64,000 bases of DNA, taken from assembly GCF_036884655.1 (NCBI RefSeq), contig NC_088327.1:12451001-12515000 (forward strand), written 5' to 3'. Within the stretch, counting starts at the first letter, position 1. Each line of letters begins with the position of its first letter. A model generated the notes under the pieces. That model did not search any database and was not told the DNA's origin. It was given only the letters and a program-made list of their open reading frames with translations. Source of the stretch: Musa acuminata AAA Group. Taxonomy: Eukaryota > Streptophyta > Magnoliopsida > Zingiberales > Musaceae. Made by a program: the position numbers and the translations under genes. Of the stretch, positions 25,862 to 37,118 are shown piece by piece.

Positions 25862-27530
25862 CTATCATGCCCCCGCAAGATGGTGCTCCTATCAAGGACA
25901 CAAATCTTGGATCGATGTAATGTAAAAAGTTGATAAGCGAGAGGCTTCATAAGTGAGATAAGTGAGGCAACTAACTGATCAATCGAATGGACATAAGAAA
26001 CTCGTAATTGACGACGGACAACTTGATCTCGTACAAAGTGGAAGTCGATAGCAATATGTTTCATGAGGGAGTGGAACACCGGATTAGCGCACAGATAGGT
26101 AGCTCCGACATTATCATAATATATTATAAGAGTAGAGTTGATGTTGAGTTCTTTGAGCGGATTTGTGACCCAATTGAGTTCTGCAGTGGCAGTGATGATA
26201 CGGTATTCAGCTTCGGTTGTAGACCGTGCAACTATCTTTTGTTTCTTAGAACTCCAACCGATTGGATTAGTATCAAGAAAGATAATATACCATGATATGG
26301 ATGTTCTATCATAAAAGTTGTCTGCCCGTGGAGAGTGTTTACGAAGAAAGAGGCCATGATTGAGAGTCCTCTTAAGATATCGCAGGATTCATTTGACCAT
26401 AGACCAGTGCATAGTAAACGGCCTCTGCATAAACTATGATAATTTGTTGACTGCAAATGAGATGTCAGGATGGGTAAGAGCTAAGCACTGTAGGGAACCA
26501 ACGACTTATCGATATTGAGTGGGTTCTATAGCAGGACTTCCATCAGATAATTTGAGAGAGCCACTAGCAAAGAGAGGAGTTATAACCACATTTGCGTCCT
26601 GCATCTTTGTTTTGGATAATAAATCTTGAATGTATTTTCTTTGTGATAGAAAGAGATTGAAAGATGTGAATATAGCCTCTACATCCAGAAAGTAGTTCCA
26701 TGGTCCTAGATCTTTGAGCGAGAATCGATCTGCCAACTTTTTGATGAACGCTTGGATTTCTATGGGGTTGTTGCCTGTGACAATGATGTCATCCACATAT
26801 ACCATAATATATATTGTGTCGCAATGGTGTTGTCATAAAAATAAGGAGGAATCAGATTTGGAGTTGAGAAAGCCAACTGAAGTCAGAAAAGAGTCAAGTT
26901 CAGTGTACCAAGCTCTTGGACCCTAATAAAGTCCATAAATAGCTTTTCAAAATTTGCAAACATGCCTTAGATACTGAGGATGAGTGAAACCAAGAGGTTG
27001 CTGCATAAAAACATTTTCAGTTAGAGTCCCCTGTAAAAATACATTATTAACATCTAATTATCATAATTACCAGCCTTTAGTGGTGGCCAGACTCAGGATA
27101 AGTCTGATTGTAGTGGGCTTAACAACGAGACTAAATGTCTAAGTGAAATAAACTCCAAATCTTTGATGAAATCCTTTGGCGACGAGGCGTGCCTTATATC
27201 GGGCAATAGAGCGATCGAGGTTCCGCTTAATTCAAAAAACTTACTTACACCCGATGATGTTTTGTGTATGATGAAAGGGTACTAGATCCTATGTTGAGTT
27301 ATGGAGGAGGGCATTATATTCCTCACACATGGTGGTACGCCAATGCATAGATTTTTGGGCTTCAGTGAAGGTGGTGGGTTCAACAATGGTGGATGAGGAA
27401 TCCATAATAACATGTAGATGAAGGACTTGACGTGGTTTAAAAATACCACTTTTAGAGTGTGTTGTCACGAACGGTCGTTGTGCATCCATAACAACTCCAT
27501 TCAACGAACCATTTATCACTCTCATCTACA
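25862..27530 (-). mobile_element. Ty1/copia relic A, 3' part (reverse transcriptase-RNase H)
   Basis: Minus-strand pieces of a copia pol region lie in order, broken by stops and frameshifts. 27289-27525 holds the start of the RT domain (W-x-M-x-E-y-AL-h-N pattern). 26506-26805 holds the RT active-site box YVDDI and downstream RT. ~26150-26300 holds RNase H with the ARSTTEAEYR motif. 25862-26079 holds the pol end (MKHIAIDFHFVRDQV..., LDRSTILRGHDS). A G-rich run immediately after the last codon (minus strand, ~25868-25875) is a likely polypurine tract. The element continues on the far side of the gypsy insertion at 29531. Integrase is missing. It is non-functional. Confidence 0.85.
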
Positions 27531-28252
27531 TGTACAACTGCTTAACAGCCTGTTTTGACTTAGTTTTAAGTCCTTTTGGCTTGTAAAAATGTAAGTTCGA
27601 ATAAGTTGCAGCGCTACAGTATGATTGCTCACCGAACTGAGCAAAACATCCCCAAATTTGTCCAAAACAGCTCCTTTTCGCATGCCACGGGCTGTTTTCT
27701 GTGGCCCGCTGTTGCACGCGAAACGTTAACCATCTCAGCACCCTGGAACCACCTGGGTGGCACCATGGGGTATGGGGCTTCAGTATAGTGTCGGGCGTTG
27801 AACAACCTTTCGCAAGTTCGCATGTTGCCTTTACAGGAACTTATTGTCACGCCCGGCACCTAGTGAGTAGCTGTTTGTAGACTTGCAACTGTTTGTTCAA
27901 CCCTCTAAAGTCTTTGTTTTCCTCCTCTCCTTTTTTTCTCTTGTGCACGTAAGGTGCTCGCTGAATTGCTTTAAAGCTTTCCCTTTTCGCGAGACATCGG
28001 GACTTGTCCGTCACTCATTCTTCGAACTAATCAACTTTCATTTTTACATGTCCTTTAGGACCTGTAAGAGGTTGCAAGTGGGCTGATCTTTACGGATGCA
28101 AATGGCAAGGGCGAAGCGCGACTTAGGCAACGCAAGCTAAGTTCGCATCTTTGCCGCAAGGGTGCCTCGCGACTTAGGCAACGCAAGCTAAATTCACGTC
28201 TTTGCCGTAAGGGTTCCTCACGACTTAGGCAATTCTAGCTAAGTCTGTGACA
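27531..28252 (+). repeat. Gypsy 5' LTR
   Basis: It begins TGTACAACTG and ends CTGTGACA, the usual TG...CA inverted ends. It is followed after three bases by the primer-binding site at 28256. Its 3' part has a 51-bp tandem repeat. No second copy exists in the window, so the borders rest on the ends and the binding site. Confidence 0.72.
28118..28251 (+). repeat. 51-bp tandem repeat inside the gypsy LTR
   Basis: There are about 2.6 units starting at 28118, 28169 and 28220. Each begins gcgacttaggcaa (cacgacttaggcaa in the third) and contains ctttgccg(c/t)aagggt. The third unit is cut short by the LTR end. Confidence 0.88.
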
Positions 28253-28255
28253 TTG

Positions 28256-28270
28256 TGGTATCAAAGCGAG
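28256..28270 (+). other. Primer-binding site of the gypsy element (initiator tRNA-Met type)
   Basis: TGGTATCAAAGCGAG resembles the complement of the 3' end of initiator tRNA-Met (TGGTATCAGAGC...) with substitutions. It lies three bases after the LTR end. Confidence 0.7.
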
Positions 28271-28601
28271 CAAGCACTTTGAGCGAGCAGCAAAGAAACT
28301 TCGTAACTTCGCCATGGCAAAGCATCATGGCGAATCAAGCAAGACGGGGCAAGCCAGACCCTTGCCCCAAGCAACCGCAGGTGGGCTATAGGTGCACACT
28401 CGCTCTCATGCTGTTGGAGCTGCTCAGGAGGAGCACGACAGCGAACATGATGAGCAAGAAGTTGGCCACTCTCTGCGAGTGGAGGAGGCGCAATTTGGAG
28501 CGCTAACTGGGAAAAAGAGTCATACGGAGAGACTCACAACGGCGGAAACCCGCTTGAATGTTCTTGAAGCGAGCTTGGAGGAACTCTACCTTGGCCAATG
28601 A

Positions 28602-29511
28602 ATGCTTGTTCGGGTAGAAAGCTCGCAAGAAGAAGCGGAGTCTAGGATCGACAAGGTTGAGGCCCTAGTCGACCGATTATTAGATGACACCAAAGACTCC
28701 GTGCAACACCCGCAGGAAGTTATGATGGAACTCACTTCAAGGGTGACCATACTCACAAGAGCACTAAATACGGGAGGAAGCAACACCCACGTTGCGCCAC
28801 CATAAAACTTGAGGGCACCCGAGCCTCATGGTTATGGAGGGGCTTGAGATGCCAAAGTGCTCAAGAATTTTTTGTTCGACATGGAACAATACTTTCGAGC
28901 TACGAGGCCTGATTATGAAGAAACCAAAGTTTCTATAGCGACAATGTATCTGAACGGAGATGCAAAACTTTGGTGGCGAACCCGTTGGGAGGAGATCCAA
29001 TAGGGTCGGTGTCGAGTTGACACATGGGAGGACCTGAAGTGAGAGTTGAGAACTCAGTTCCTACCGGAGAACACAGAGTTCATCGCAAGAAGGAAGTTGA
29101 GACAACTCCACTAAAATACTTCCATTGGAGACTACGTGAAGCAATTTTCTGTGCTAATGCTGGACATTCAGGACATGTCCGAAAGGATAAGTTGTTCAGC
29201 TTCCTCGATGGTTTGAAGTCATGGGCTCAACAAGAACTACATCGAAGGAATGTCGCCGACGTGATCGGGCAATTGTTGCCGCAGAAAGGCTCACCGACTT
29301 TATTTCCTCCGAAGATCCAGGAAAAAGAAAACAATCTTCAGGCAATCGCCCTCTAAAATATTCTCGAGGGAAGGAGCTCAGGGGCGAACAAAGGAAGAAG
29401 AGTTCCCACAAAGGGCCAAGCCCGAAAGGCAAGGCCTCGAAACCTGGAGGATGCTTCTTGTGCGGAGGTCCACACATGGTGAGGGAGTGCTCACAAAAAT
29501 AGGCACTCAAT
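28602..29511 (+). pseudogene. Gypsy gag, degenerate
   Basis: The gag core is recognisable across several frames: EQYFRATRPDYEETKVSIATM (partly quoted), LNGDAKLWWRTRW, then DTWEDLK, then an RTQFLPENTEF(I)ARRKL block. The end is a CCHC knuckle, CFLCGGPHMVREC (29455-29495). At least six in-frame stops and frameshifts interrupt it. Plant gypsy gag proteins of this type normally run on into protease and RT, which are absent here. Confidence 0.8.
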
Positions 29512-29530
29512 ACTTTAACAACTTTCATCC

Positions 29531-30120
29531 ACCATAGTCAGTCAACTTGTCATAAAGTTCTTCAAAGAGATTGTCGAGTTGCGTGCCCGAATTATAGCCA
29601 CAAATTCCTTATAGTCATCTCTAAGACCATTTAGGGTATGGATGATGATCTTCTCATCACATAGGGAATGATCTATCAAAGCCAAGTCATCGATGATAAT
29701 TTTGATATTTTGTAGATAATCAATGATAGTACTTCCCTCTTGTTTGGTCACCATCAGCTTGGATAGAAGACTGAGCTTATGAGTATGCGAATGATTCACC
29801 AATGTTGTTTGCAGTTTAGACCACGCATTGACAGCAGTCACACATGCATAAATCAATAGAGCGATGGATCCAGCAACTGAGGCTTGAATAGCTTGGAGGA
29901 TGAGACGATCTTGACGCAACCATAGTTTGTGAGCTGGATTAGGCACTGGACTAGGTTCTCTAGGGATGTTGAGCATGGATGAAGGACAACTGAAAGAGCC
30001 ATCAACGTAGCATAGTAAATCGTATCCAAATAAGATATTAGAAAATTGAACCCGTCAAGACGCATATTTGTATCCTTTGATAACTTGAAATGGATTAGCA
30101 TGACAGCATTGATGGAGATA
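29531..30120 (-). mobile_element. Ty1/copia relic A, 5' part (gag, UBN2-like)
   Basis: The minus-strand frame 29542-29976 carries the copia gag pattern NPAHKLWLRQDRLILQAI, then AWSKLQTTLV, KQEGSTIIDYLQNIK and LNGLRDDYKEFV. The N-terminal part (LSKDTNMRLDGFNFL...) continues in another frame at 29976-30101, so one frameshift is present. A further shift at ~29,550 precedes a YDKLTDY-like end. The order (gag at high coordinates, RT at low coordinates) agrees with the 25.9-27.5 kb piece. Confidence 0.82.
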
Positions 30121-30172
30121 AGTCATTTAGGAGAAGAACTATTAGTCCCTACGTAAATAAGAATTAGAAATA

Positions 30173-30219
30173 AGCCATTTAGGGAAGACATCCCGGACTT
30201 TAGGGAAGACATCCCGGAC
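30173..30219. repeat. Short 21-bp tandem repeat
   Basis: The unit tttagggaagacatcccggac occurs twice in direct succession and is followed by a poly-T run. Confidence 0.85.
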
Positions 30220-30229
30220 TTTTTTTTTT

Positions 30230-31430
30230 TACAGAAGAACTTCAGATGGAGGAAATGGTTGAAAAAGTCTGGGAGAGAGGGAGGCTTCTCAGGATGTGAA
30301 ATTGGGAGAAGAAGAGAGTAAGCAGATCTCTACTGCTGCAGCTACTGCAGAGCTCTACTGGAAGGCTTCATACCGTCAGCATGCGTAAGGAGATCAACGA
30401 GCTTCTTCTAAGCTCCAGGAGAAAGGCTGCTGCCCGATCCCCGCCGAGCGAGGGTGTCCAGGCAAGAGAATGCCAAGTGGTCGGCGAGTCCGGATGAGGG
30501 GCGGCGCTCGAAGGGAGAGGTAAGCAGCGGCGCTGCCCTTTCCAGCCGGAGGAGGAGGCGACAGGTGATGGGCAGGTCTTCTATCCGCAGGGAGAAGTCC
30601 TTCTAAAGATGTTCTTCCCAGTATAGGTGGGCGGAAGGAGGAGATCTTCCCGATGGCGAAGAATTCTCGCAGCAGGAAAGGCAGCGGCGAAATGTAGATT
30701 CCACTAGCTCCTTTGCCAGAAGAAGCAGTCGCAAAGCCACCAACGGATGTCCTAGCAGCGAGGTCGGCGAGGACGCGGTCGATGTTGGACTGGGTTTGCT
30801 TGCTCTTAAAGCTCTTACTGCAGTACTGCAGCGCAGATGTACGCAGCGGCGCAGCGGTGCTGCCCTGCACGTTAGCATATCTCTGCTGTTGCTGACGACG
30901 GCAGCGGTTCGGGTTGTGCGCCAGCAGCTGCTGTTGTTGGCCGGGATGCGGCCAGGGAGTTGCGTCAAGGCAGAGAGGTTGGCGTCGGCTGCTGCTGGCC
31001 GAGGGAGCTTCGGTTCTTGCTTTTCTTGTGAGAGAAACAGACGTCGCAGCCGGCGGCGGTGGCGAAGGTGACCTGCGAAGGAAAAGATGGGCCGGAAGGG
31101 GAGAAAGAAGGGGAGGAACTGCAGCGGAGGAAGGAAGTCAACACCAGTCGAAAAATACGGGCCGGAAGGAGAGAAAGATGGGGAGGAACTATAGCGGAAG
31201 AAGGAAGTCAACACTAGTCCTTCCGACTTCCACACCGACACCGTCTACATCCGCAAAAGAGAGCTGTTCAGGAAGAAATGCTTACAGACAGAAATTATAA
31301 AAAAATTATATTTTATTAATATATTCTTTTTTTTATTTATATATATTAGGAAGAAGGATTTCCATAGATAAATTTCCTTATATAATTAGATAAATCTATC
31401 AGCTACTCTGTAGATGAACCCTCTTGTCGT
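30230..31430 (-). mobile_element. GC-rich leader/LTR-like DNA of copia relic A
   Basis: There is no gene here. Long open frames exist on both strands only because of GC richness and Ser/Arg/Leu-rich low complexity. It lies directly 5' (minus strand) of the copia gag. Its minus-strand start (TATATAAGGAAAT..., ~31,370-31,390) resembles the start of the separate copia-derived insertion at ~33,030-33,060 (TATATGAGGAAAT). Both are followed by an AGCTCTCTT-like block. I infer a related LTR plus leader. The borders are not defined. Confidence 0.4.
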
Positions 31431-31463
31431 CCCTTCTCTCACGCCCGTGCGAGAGACCCTCCG

Positions 31464-31640
31464 GCCACATCTGACGTCCGACATTCTTCCTCACCCCGAT
31501 CACTGGGTGCTGGCAAAGATTGGAATCCTGACAGACCCACAGTGTTACTGCCACATCTGACGTCCGACATTAGATCTACTTCTTCCTCACCCCAGATCAC
31601 ACGGTGCTGGCAAAGATTGAGATCCCGTAAACCACCAACC
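31464..31640. repeat. ~86-bp tandem duplication
   Basis: Two copies start gccacatctgacgtccgacatt at 31464 and 31550. Both contain cttcctcacccc, gatcac and ggtgctggcaaagattg. The copies differ by short indels. Confidence 0.85.
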
Positions 31641-32084
31641 TCGCTATGCCACTGTCGCATAAAGGGGTTTTCTCCCTCCTAGCAACGTGTCATTCCTCTC
31701 TTGCATCTTGATCTCAGATCAATTCTTCATAAAAAAAAAAATTAGGAATTTTAAACCAATCTAGGAACGATTCAATTTTTTAGTAAAAAAAAAAGAGAGT
31801 ATATTTTAGAGCTACTATTAATGATAAATATATAAAATATCAAAAAAAATTATCACTTTATTTTTTAATATTGAATCACCCAAATGACAAGTCGAATCTC
31901 ACACGGTACTAATCTCACATAGTACTTATTACTTATAGCACTTTATCTCTTACATATTCAGACATCTTATTTGTAGTCAATAAATCATCATAACTTATGC
32001 ATTAGCCCTTTATTATATATTGGTCTACGGTAAAATGAGTCTTGTAATATTTAAAAGGGAGTCTTAATCATGGACTTCTTCTTT
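31641..32084. other. AT-rich spacer
   Basis: I see no gene or defined element in it. It may belong to decayed transposon DNA. Confidence 0.4.
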
Positions 32085-33300
32085 ATAAACATTCATTACT
32101 TCATCTCAATATCTTCGTCAATAATGATTGGGTAAGTAAAATTGATGATACAATGTTTACATCAACCTATATTATCTTCCTTTGAGCAAATCCAATCACT
32201 TGAAATTCTAAAAAACAAAAAACAATCGCAAGATCTACCATTGAAATTGAATACCGAGCTATCACCACCATCACTTAGAATTCAACTAAGTCACTAATCT
32301 ACTATAGGAATTTGACATCATCTCAAAATCTATTCCTATAATATACTGTGATAATGTCGATGTTGATGAAAAGAAAAGAATAGAAGATAACAATTATTGA
32401 AGAAGCTTTATTGAAATAACTTTAGCTTGAATATATTAATATGTCCCTCGATGGTGCTCCTATCAAGGATACCAATCTTGGATTGATGCAAAGAATGGTT
32501 TACGAGCCAGAAGCTTCGTGAGTAAAGCAAGAGCAGATCGCTGCTGCTGTTGTTACGGTTGCGACGGCGATGACTGCAGTAGAGGAGAAAACTACAACAA
32601 TAGAAAATTTTATAGCAATATTGTAGCAGAAGAATAAGCTACAGTAGAGGAGGAAGTTGCAGCGATGTTGCAGCGATGCTATAGCAGAGGAGGAAGCTAC
32701 AACAGAGGTGCAGCAGAGGAGAAAGCTGCAATAGAAGTACAACAAAGGAGGAAGCTGCAACGATGCTACAATAGAGAAGAAGCCTACAGCAAAAGAGGAA
32801 AGGTGGGGCAGTGCTAGTGAGCGTAGCACTAGAGACGCCACAGTTGGTGCAGAGTGGTAGTGGAGAAGATACTTGTCGTTCGCCGATGAGGAAAGATTTA
32901 TCGCACCGATGGCCTGACGACGGAAAAGCAGTAGTAGAAAGTTTTTTCTTTTGCCGCCAGAGGTGGAGAAGCAATGAGTCAATAGCGAGAAGAGAGCTTG
33001 CTCTAGGCAAGTTTCCCTCAACAGAGTAGAAAGATTTCCTCATATAGTTGGGAAAATCTTATCTTCTTTTAGATGCCACCTACCTATGCATCAACCCAGT
33101 ATTCCACTCACATGAAATACATTATCATCGATTTATACTTCGTCAAAATCAAATTGTCAATCATTAACTATGTATTTCTCACATACATATTTTTAAGCAA
33201 CTAGTAGACACCCTTACAAAACCTCTCACCCGTAAGATATTTCAATAACATCAATCCAAGATTGATATCCTTGATAGAAACTCAATCTTGTGATGACATA
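32085..33300 (+). mobile_element. Ty1/copia relic B (RNase H end), itself interrupted
   Basis: The plus strand holds decayed RNase H. 32121-32350 reads DDTMFTSTYIIFL, then ARSTIEIEYRAITT, then IYCDNVD. After an interruption, 33070-33300 continues DATYLCINPVFHS, HMKYIIIDLYFVK, LVDTLTKPLTRKIFQ and SKIDILDRNSIL. Joining across the gap (32352 to 33070) gives the expected collinear order of the domain. Stops and frameshifts are numerous. Confidence 0.75.
32355..33069 (-). mobile_element. Small copia-derived insertion inside copia relic B
   Basis: It is ~715 bp of opposite orientation separating two halves of relic B. On the minus strand the 5' part is LTR/leader-like and Ser/Leu low-complexity. 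It then jumps directly to a copia pol tail (ALLTKLLARKPFF, SIQDWYP) at 32440-32530, then ~85 bp of LTR-like DNA. The flanks show a GATG at both borders, a possible remnant target duplication. Most of gag-pol is missing, so it would be non-autonomous. Confidence 0.5.
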
Positions 33301-33868
33301 ATAAAAGATCATGATAAAAACACACATGTAATAACATTCTTGTTTTCTTATATCCTCAATCAATCTATGATTTGAGGATCAATCATGGATTTTAATAATT
33401 GATTTCATTATATGATTTGAATATATGATTAAAAAAATCTGTTACTCAAAATATATAAGTACTTTATCTCGTTGGCGAATGATCAATATCTCTTTCATAA
33501 TATGTTACTTAGTTCTACGCATCGCACTAATATGTACTTTCCAAGCTGGTTTCCCATGTGCCCATTACACACATCTTTTATATGTGAAAAAGGTACACGT
33601 TAGGTGATACGTACCCTTTGAGGATGGAGTGGGCGAAATTTGCCTCCACGAATCGATTATGAAAAGGTTTAATGCATTCTACAGAAAAAGCCCAAAGTGA
33701 CGCATATCGCCGTACGTAATCTGACAAGTTTATGCACCACAATAGAGAGTGAGACAGACATCGCGTGGGGTATGAATTAGCACTATGTTGGGTGTGTTAA
33801 TGCATCCAACAGACACGCAAGACACGTTTATGCACCACAACAGAGAGAATGAAATTGTGGGGTATGAC
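33301..33868. other. Intergenic
   Basis: This is AT-rich DNA with no gene recognised. Confidence 0.5.
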
Positions 33869-33991
33869 TTCTTGCGTTGGTTCATGCATTCACAACTTCT
33901 TGCGTTGGTTCATGCATTCAACATCTTGCGTTGGTTCATACATTCACACGTTTATGCACCACAACTTCTTGCGTTGGTTCATGCATTCAAC
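33869..33991. repeat. Minisatellite, cttgcgttggttcatgcatt units
   Basis: There are four tandem units of ~28 bp beginning (tt)cttgcgttggttcat(g/a)cattca. The third carries an extra gtttatgcaccacaac segment that also occurs at 33730-33740 and 33828-33840. Confidence 0.88.
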
Positions 33992-34003
33992 AGATAAGCA
34001 CCA

Positions 34004-34004
34004 C

Positions 34005-34037
<33 letters not shown>

Positions 34038-34075
34038 TGTGTGTTCATGTAGGCTATGATTGACTCCATTGCAAC

Positions 34076-34107
<32 letters not shown>

Positions 34108-34139
34108 ATGTAGGGTATGAATGACTCCATCATTGCAAT

Positions 34140-34174
<35 letters not shown>

Positions 34175-34225
34175 AGAGGGAGAGTGTGTGTGTTCATGTA
34201 GGGTATGATTGACTCCATTGCAACC

Positions 34226-34259
<34 letters not shown>

Positions 34260-34353
34260 TTCATGTAGGGTATGAATGACTCCATCATTGCAATCACAGA
34301 GAGAGAGAGAGAGAGAGAGATCATGTAGGGTCTGAATGACTCCATCATTGCAA

Positions 34354-34388
<35 letters not shown>

Positions 34389-34440
34389 GTGGGTTATGAA
34401 TGATGTGGGGGTACGAATGACTCCATCATTGCAATCAAAC
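34004..34440. repeat. Minisatellite alternating GA-microsatellite and a ~45-bp unit
   Basis: (GA)n tracts of varying length alternate with the unit ttcatgtagggtatgaatga / ctccatcattgcaatcaca. Six copies start near 34042, 34103, 34189, 34259, 34320 and 34383. Some units lack the cat of catcattg. Open frames across it encode only Ser-Leu or Arg-Glu repeats and are not genes. Confidence 0.92.
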
Positions 34441-34887
34441 AAAAAAACCAAGTTGGATGGGTCCAATGGGAGAACAACGTGAGTCACGCACCAAACCAGT
34501 TAGCATTTCTGAGACAATTATACCATTTTGTTTAGGTTGGATCATCTTAAGTGTCACTCTCTAATTTAAACTAAATTAAATTTGTTTTATTTTTTCATGA
34601 GGATTCATTTTCGTCTCTAATCTTAATGTGACGTTTAATAATGATAAATGATGAAGATGAAATTTAGTGTTATTAGACTCTGTTCCAACTACATTTTTAC
34701 GACGGCCATCACATCCAACAACATTGCACTACGTTCATCACTCTGTCTTTAATCGACATCATTGAGCTGCCGACAAGCTCAGCTCGTGTGTGGGTCTCAC
34801 GACACAAGCTGCCCTAATCCCTCATGTTTCCATTGTTTTCACCTCTACAGTATATGAAGAAGCTACTTCTGAAGTTGTGGAATCAAT

Positions 34888-34927
<40 letters not shown>

Positions 34928-37006
34928 TGATGGCTCATCTAATAAGGAGAGCCGATGACCAATCGATCCGGAAATCTTCTCAATTTAGATGGACCGAATC
35001 ATATCAAACCATCATCATAGATAAATTTTTCGAACGATTTTATTGTTCTTAATATCGATTACAATAATGATTAATACCAACTTTGATCATTGATCATTGA
35101 TCATTGATCTATAGAACGATTTTATTGATCTTATTACACGAGTTTCTAAATATTGTTGGGTACATCTAATATGATCGTTCTAATGTTCAAGTCAGTAAAT
35201 AGTCAAAGATGAGAATTAGGAAAAAAGATTCGTATTTGTAATCATTTATGAAACAAAGAATAATCTTTCCTCTCACATTATGTATTGGATTGATTAGGTT
35301 CTATATCTTGACTTATGATTGATTTGAAATATTGATAGGTATTGCTTGTTATATGTTATGAATGAGGGTTAAGTTTGAGAGAGATGTGTTTGTCCAAAAT
35401 TTAATGAAAGTTGTTAATGCAAGAGATGAAGAGCAGAGAGATGGATAAGAACATCATCCCCTCTCAAGCCAGGATGGAGAAAGATGGAAGAAGATATCTC
35501 AACACCTCATCATCGAGCAATACATATAAAAGAATCATATCAGAGACAAGTGGTGCCAAAAGGGTCACTGTCTATACGTCACATTGTGTACTGCAACACA
35601 AGATTCTCATGATAAGGCATTTTATATCTAATTTAATTGGATAGTAATTTTAATTATATTAAAACTCTTAAAAATAATCTTTTTATTTGAATATAGAGTT
35701 TAATTTAATATTCCAATAAGAGATACTAAATCTTTAGGCTAGAAATATTTTTATCATGACCCGGTATATTCGTTGAGTTTGAATGGAGACCTTCGTACTA
35801 AATCGAGAAGATAATTAATCTATTAATTTATTGATCAAAATATTTAAGTTGGGATTGATAATAATAATATTCTTATCAAATTTTTATAGATCGATCTTAA
35901 CTTTATAATAATCGAAATGTTACAATCTCATCTACCCATTGACGGGAGATAATATTTTAGGAAACTACTGATTGAGATTTGAAAAAGATCTTCCCAAATA
36001 TTAATTTTGTTCCTCTCATACTGGTCAATTATGGTTTAGTGTCATCCTCACCTAATATTGCCCTCATCAACTTTTCTTAAAGAATATGTGAGCCATTGCA
36101 ATAATTGCTAAGGGACCAACTTGTAGTACATTATTCCTTGTCTCCTTATTTAATCTCCTCCTGCCTATCCCATATGACAATCTCCATTTATTTTTATGAA
36201 TTTTCTATAAAAAATAAACTACATTTAATGTTTTCTTAGTTTAGAAATAGAGTTTATGGTGTTGAGTGTTTGGAGGAAAACTATATTACATGGAAAAAAT
36301 ATATATATAATTATGTATGACGAAAGATGTCTTTAATCTCTCTTTCAATAAAATCCCATCACTCTTCCTCTCTCTTTCAAAACTTATGGGGTCATCATCC
36401 TACATGAGCTGTCAGATTAAAAAAAGAGGCACAGGCAGTCTAGTGGTGCAACTTTTTCCACATCTTCTTTTATATTCCAAGCAAACTTGCAAACTTGAGC
36501 TTTCATTTTTTTTTTGTTTTGCAACCTTTCTTATCAAGACATTGGAAGATCATTACATCCTTTTCCACTCAAATCCTATGAGATATTGTGTGTTTGGTAC
36601 TGAGAAAGAGATGATTACTTCCCTGTTTTTTGGTCCAAATGATAAAGCAAATTCATCAGAATCATGAAATATAATTCAGAAATGTAAACCAAAATCTGAA
36701 AGCAAATCATGTCCATCAGCTGAAGCAAACAGTACTCGCAACAGCTCTCCCCATTCAATTCAGGGACCATCTACTGGGCTTGGGAACGAGAACAGTAGAG
36801 GAGTGATGCAGGAAGCTACGAAGCTCTGAAAGCTCATGGCAGGTTGTAGAAGACCCAGCAGGAGACGACGTCGCGTGGTTCACATGGTAGAAGTGGGTCC
36901 ACCATGGGGTCCATATGATGTGGCCATCTGATGCGTCGCCTCCAACATGGCATGTGACTTGGGACAGAAACATAGATCGCTCTACGCTTTGGCTCCCCAT
37001 TTGCCT
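34441..37006. other. Intergenic, AT-rich
   Basis: It has (GA)n at 34890-34925 and otherwise no gene or element I can define. The last ~300 bp is the lipoxygenase promoter. Confidence 0.5.
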
Positions 37007-37015
37007 CTATAAGTA
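37007..37015 (+). promoter_or_regulatory. TATA box of the lipoxygenase gene
   Basis: CTATAAGTA lies 104-112 bp upstream of the start codon, which suits a ~70-80-base 5' leader. Confidence 0.6.
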
Positions 37016-37118
37016 CCTCCCTATATCCTCCCAACATATCCTCATCTCAGGCAGTGCATCTGCTACTTGTTACTTCCTCTCTTCCTCTCTCACTTGGGTT
37101 GCTGTATCGGGAGGCAAG

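Larger units (their letters stand above)
27531..29530 (+). mobile_element. Truncated Ty3/gypsy element inserted into copia relic A
   Basis: It starts with a 722-bp 5' LTR and a primer-binding site, followed by a broken gag gene. It then stops in or just after the gag zinc knuckle at ~29,510-29,530, where copia sequence resumes. There is no protease, reverse transcriptase, integrase or 3' LTR. Flanking copia sequence on both sides is in the same minus orientation, which shows the nesting. The right border is placed only to within ~25 bp. Confidence 0.82.

Noticed and set aside
30394..31300. Open frames of up to 212 codons on both strands
   Set aside because: Low complexity caused by GC richness next to a retroelement; overlapping frames on opposite strands are mutually incompatible.
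32456..33283. A DNA transposon with ~33-bp inverted ends
   Set aside because: The inverted similarity is two copia pol tails in opposite orientation, and the flanking DNA is not a clean duplication.
33849..34487. Ser-Leu or Arg-Glu repeat proteins
   Set aside because: Translations of (GA)n/(CT)n minisatellite DNA.
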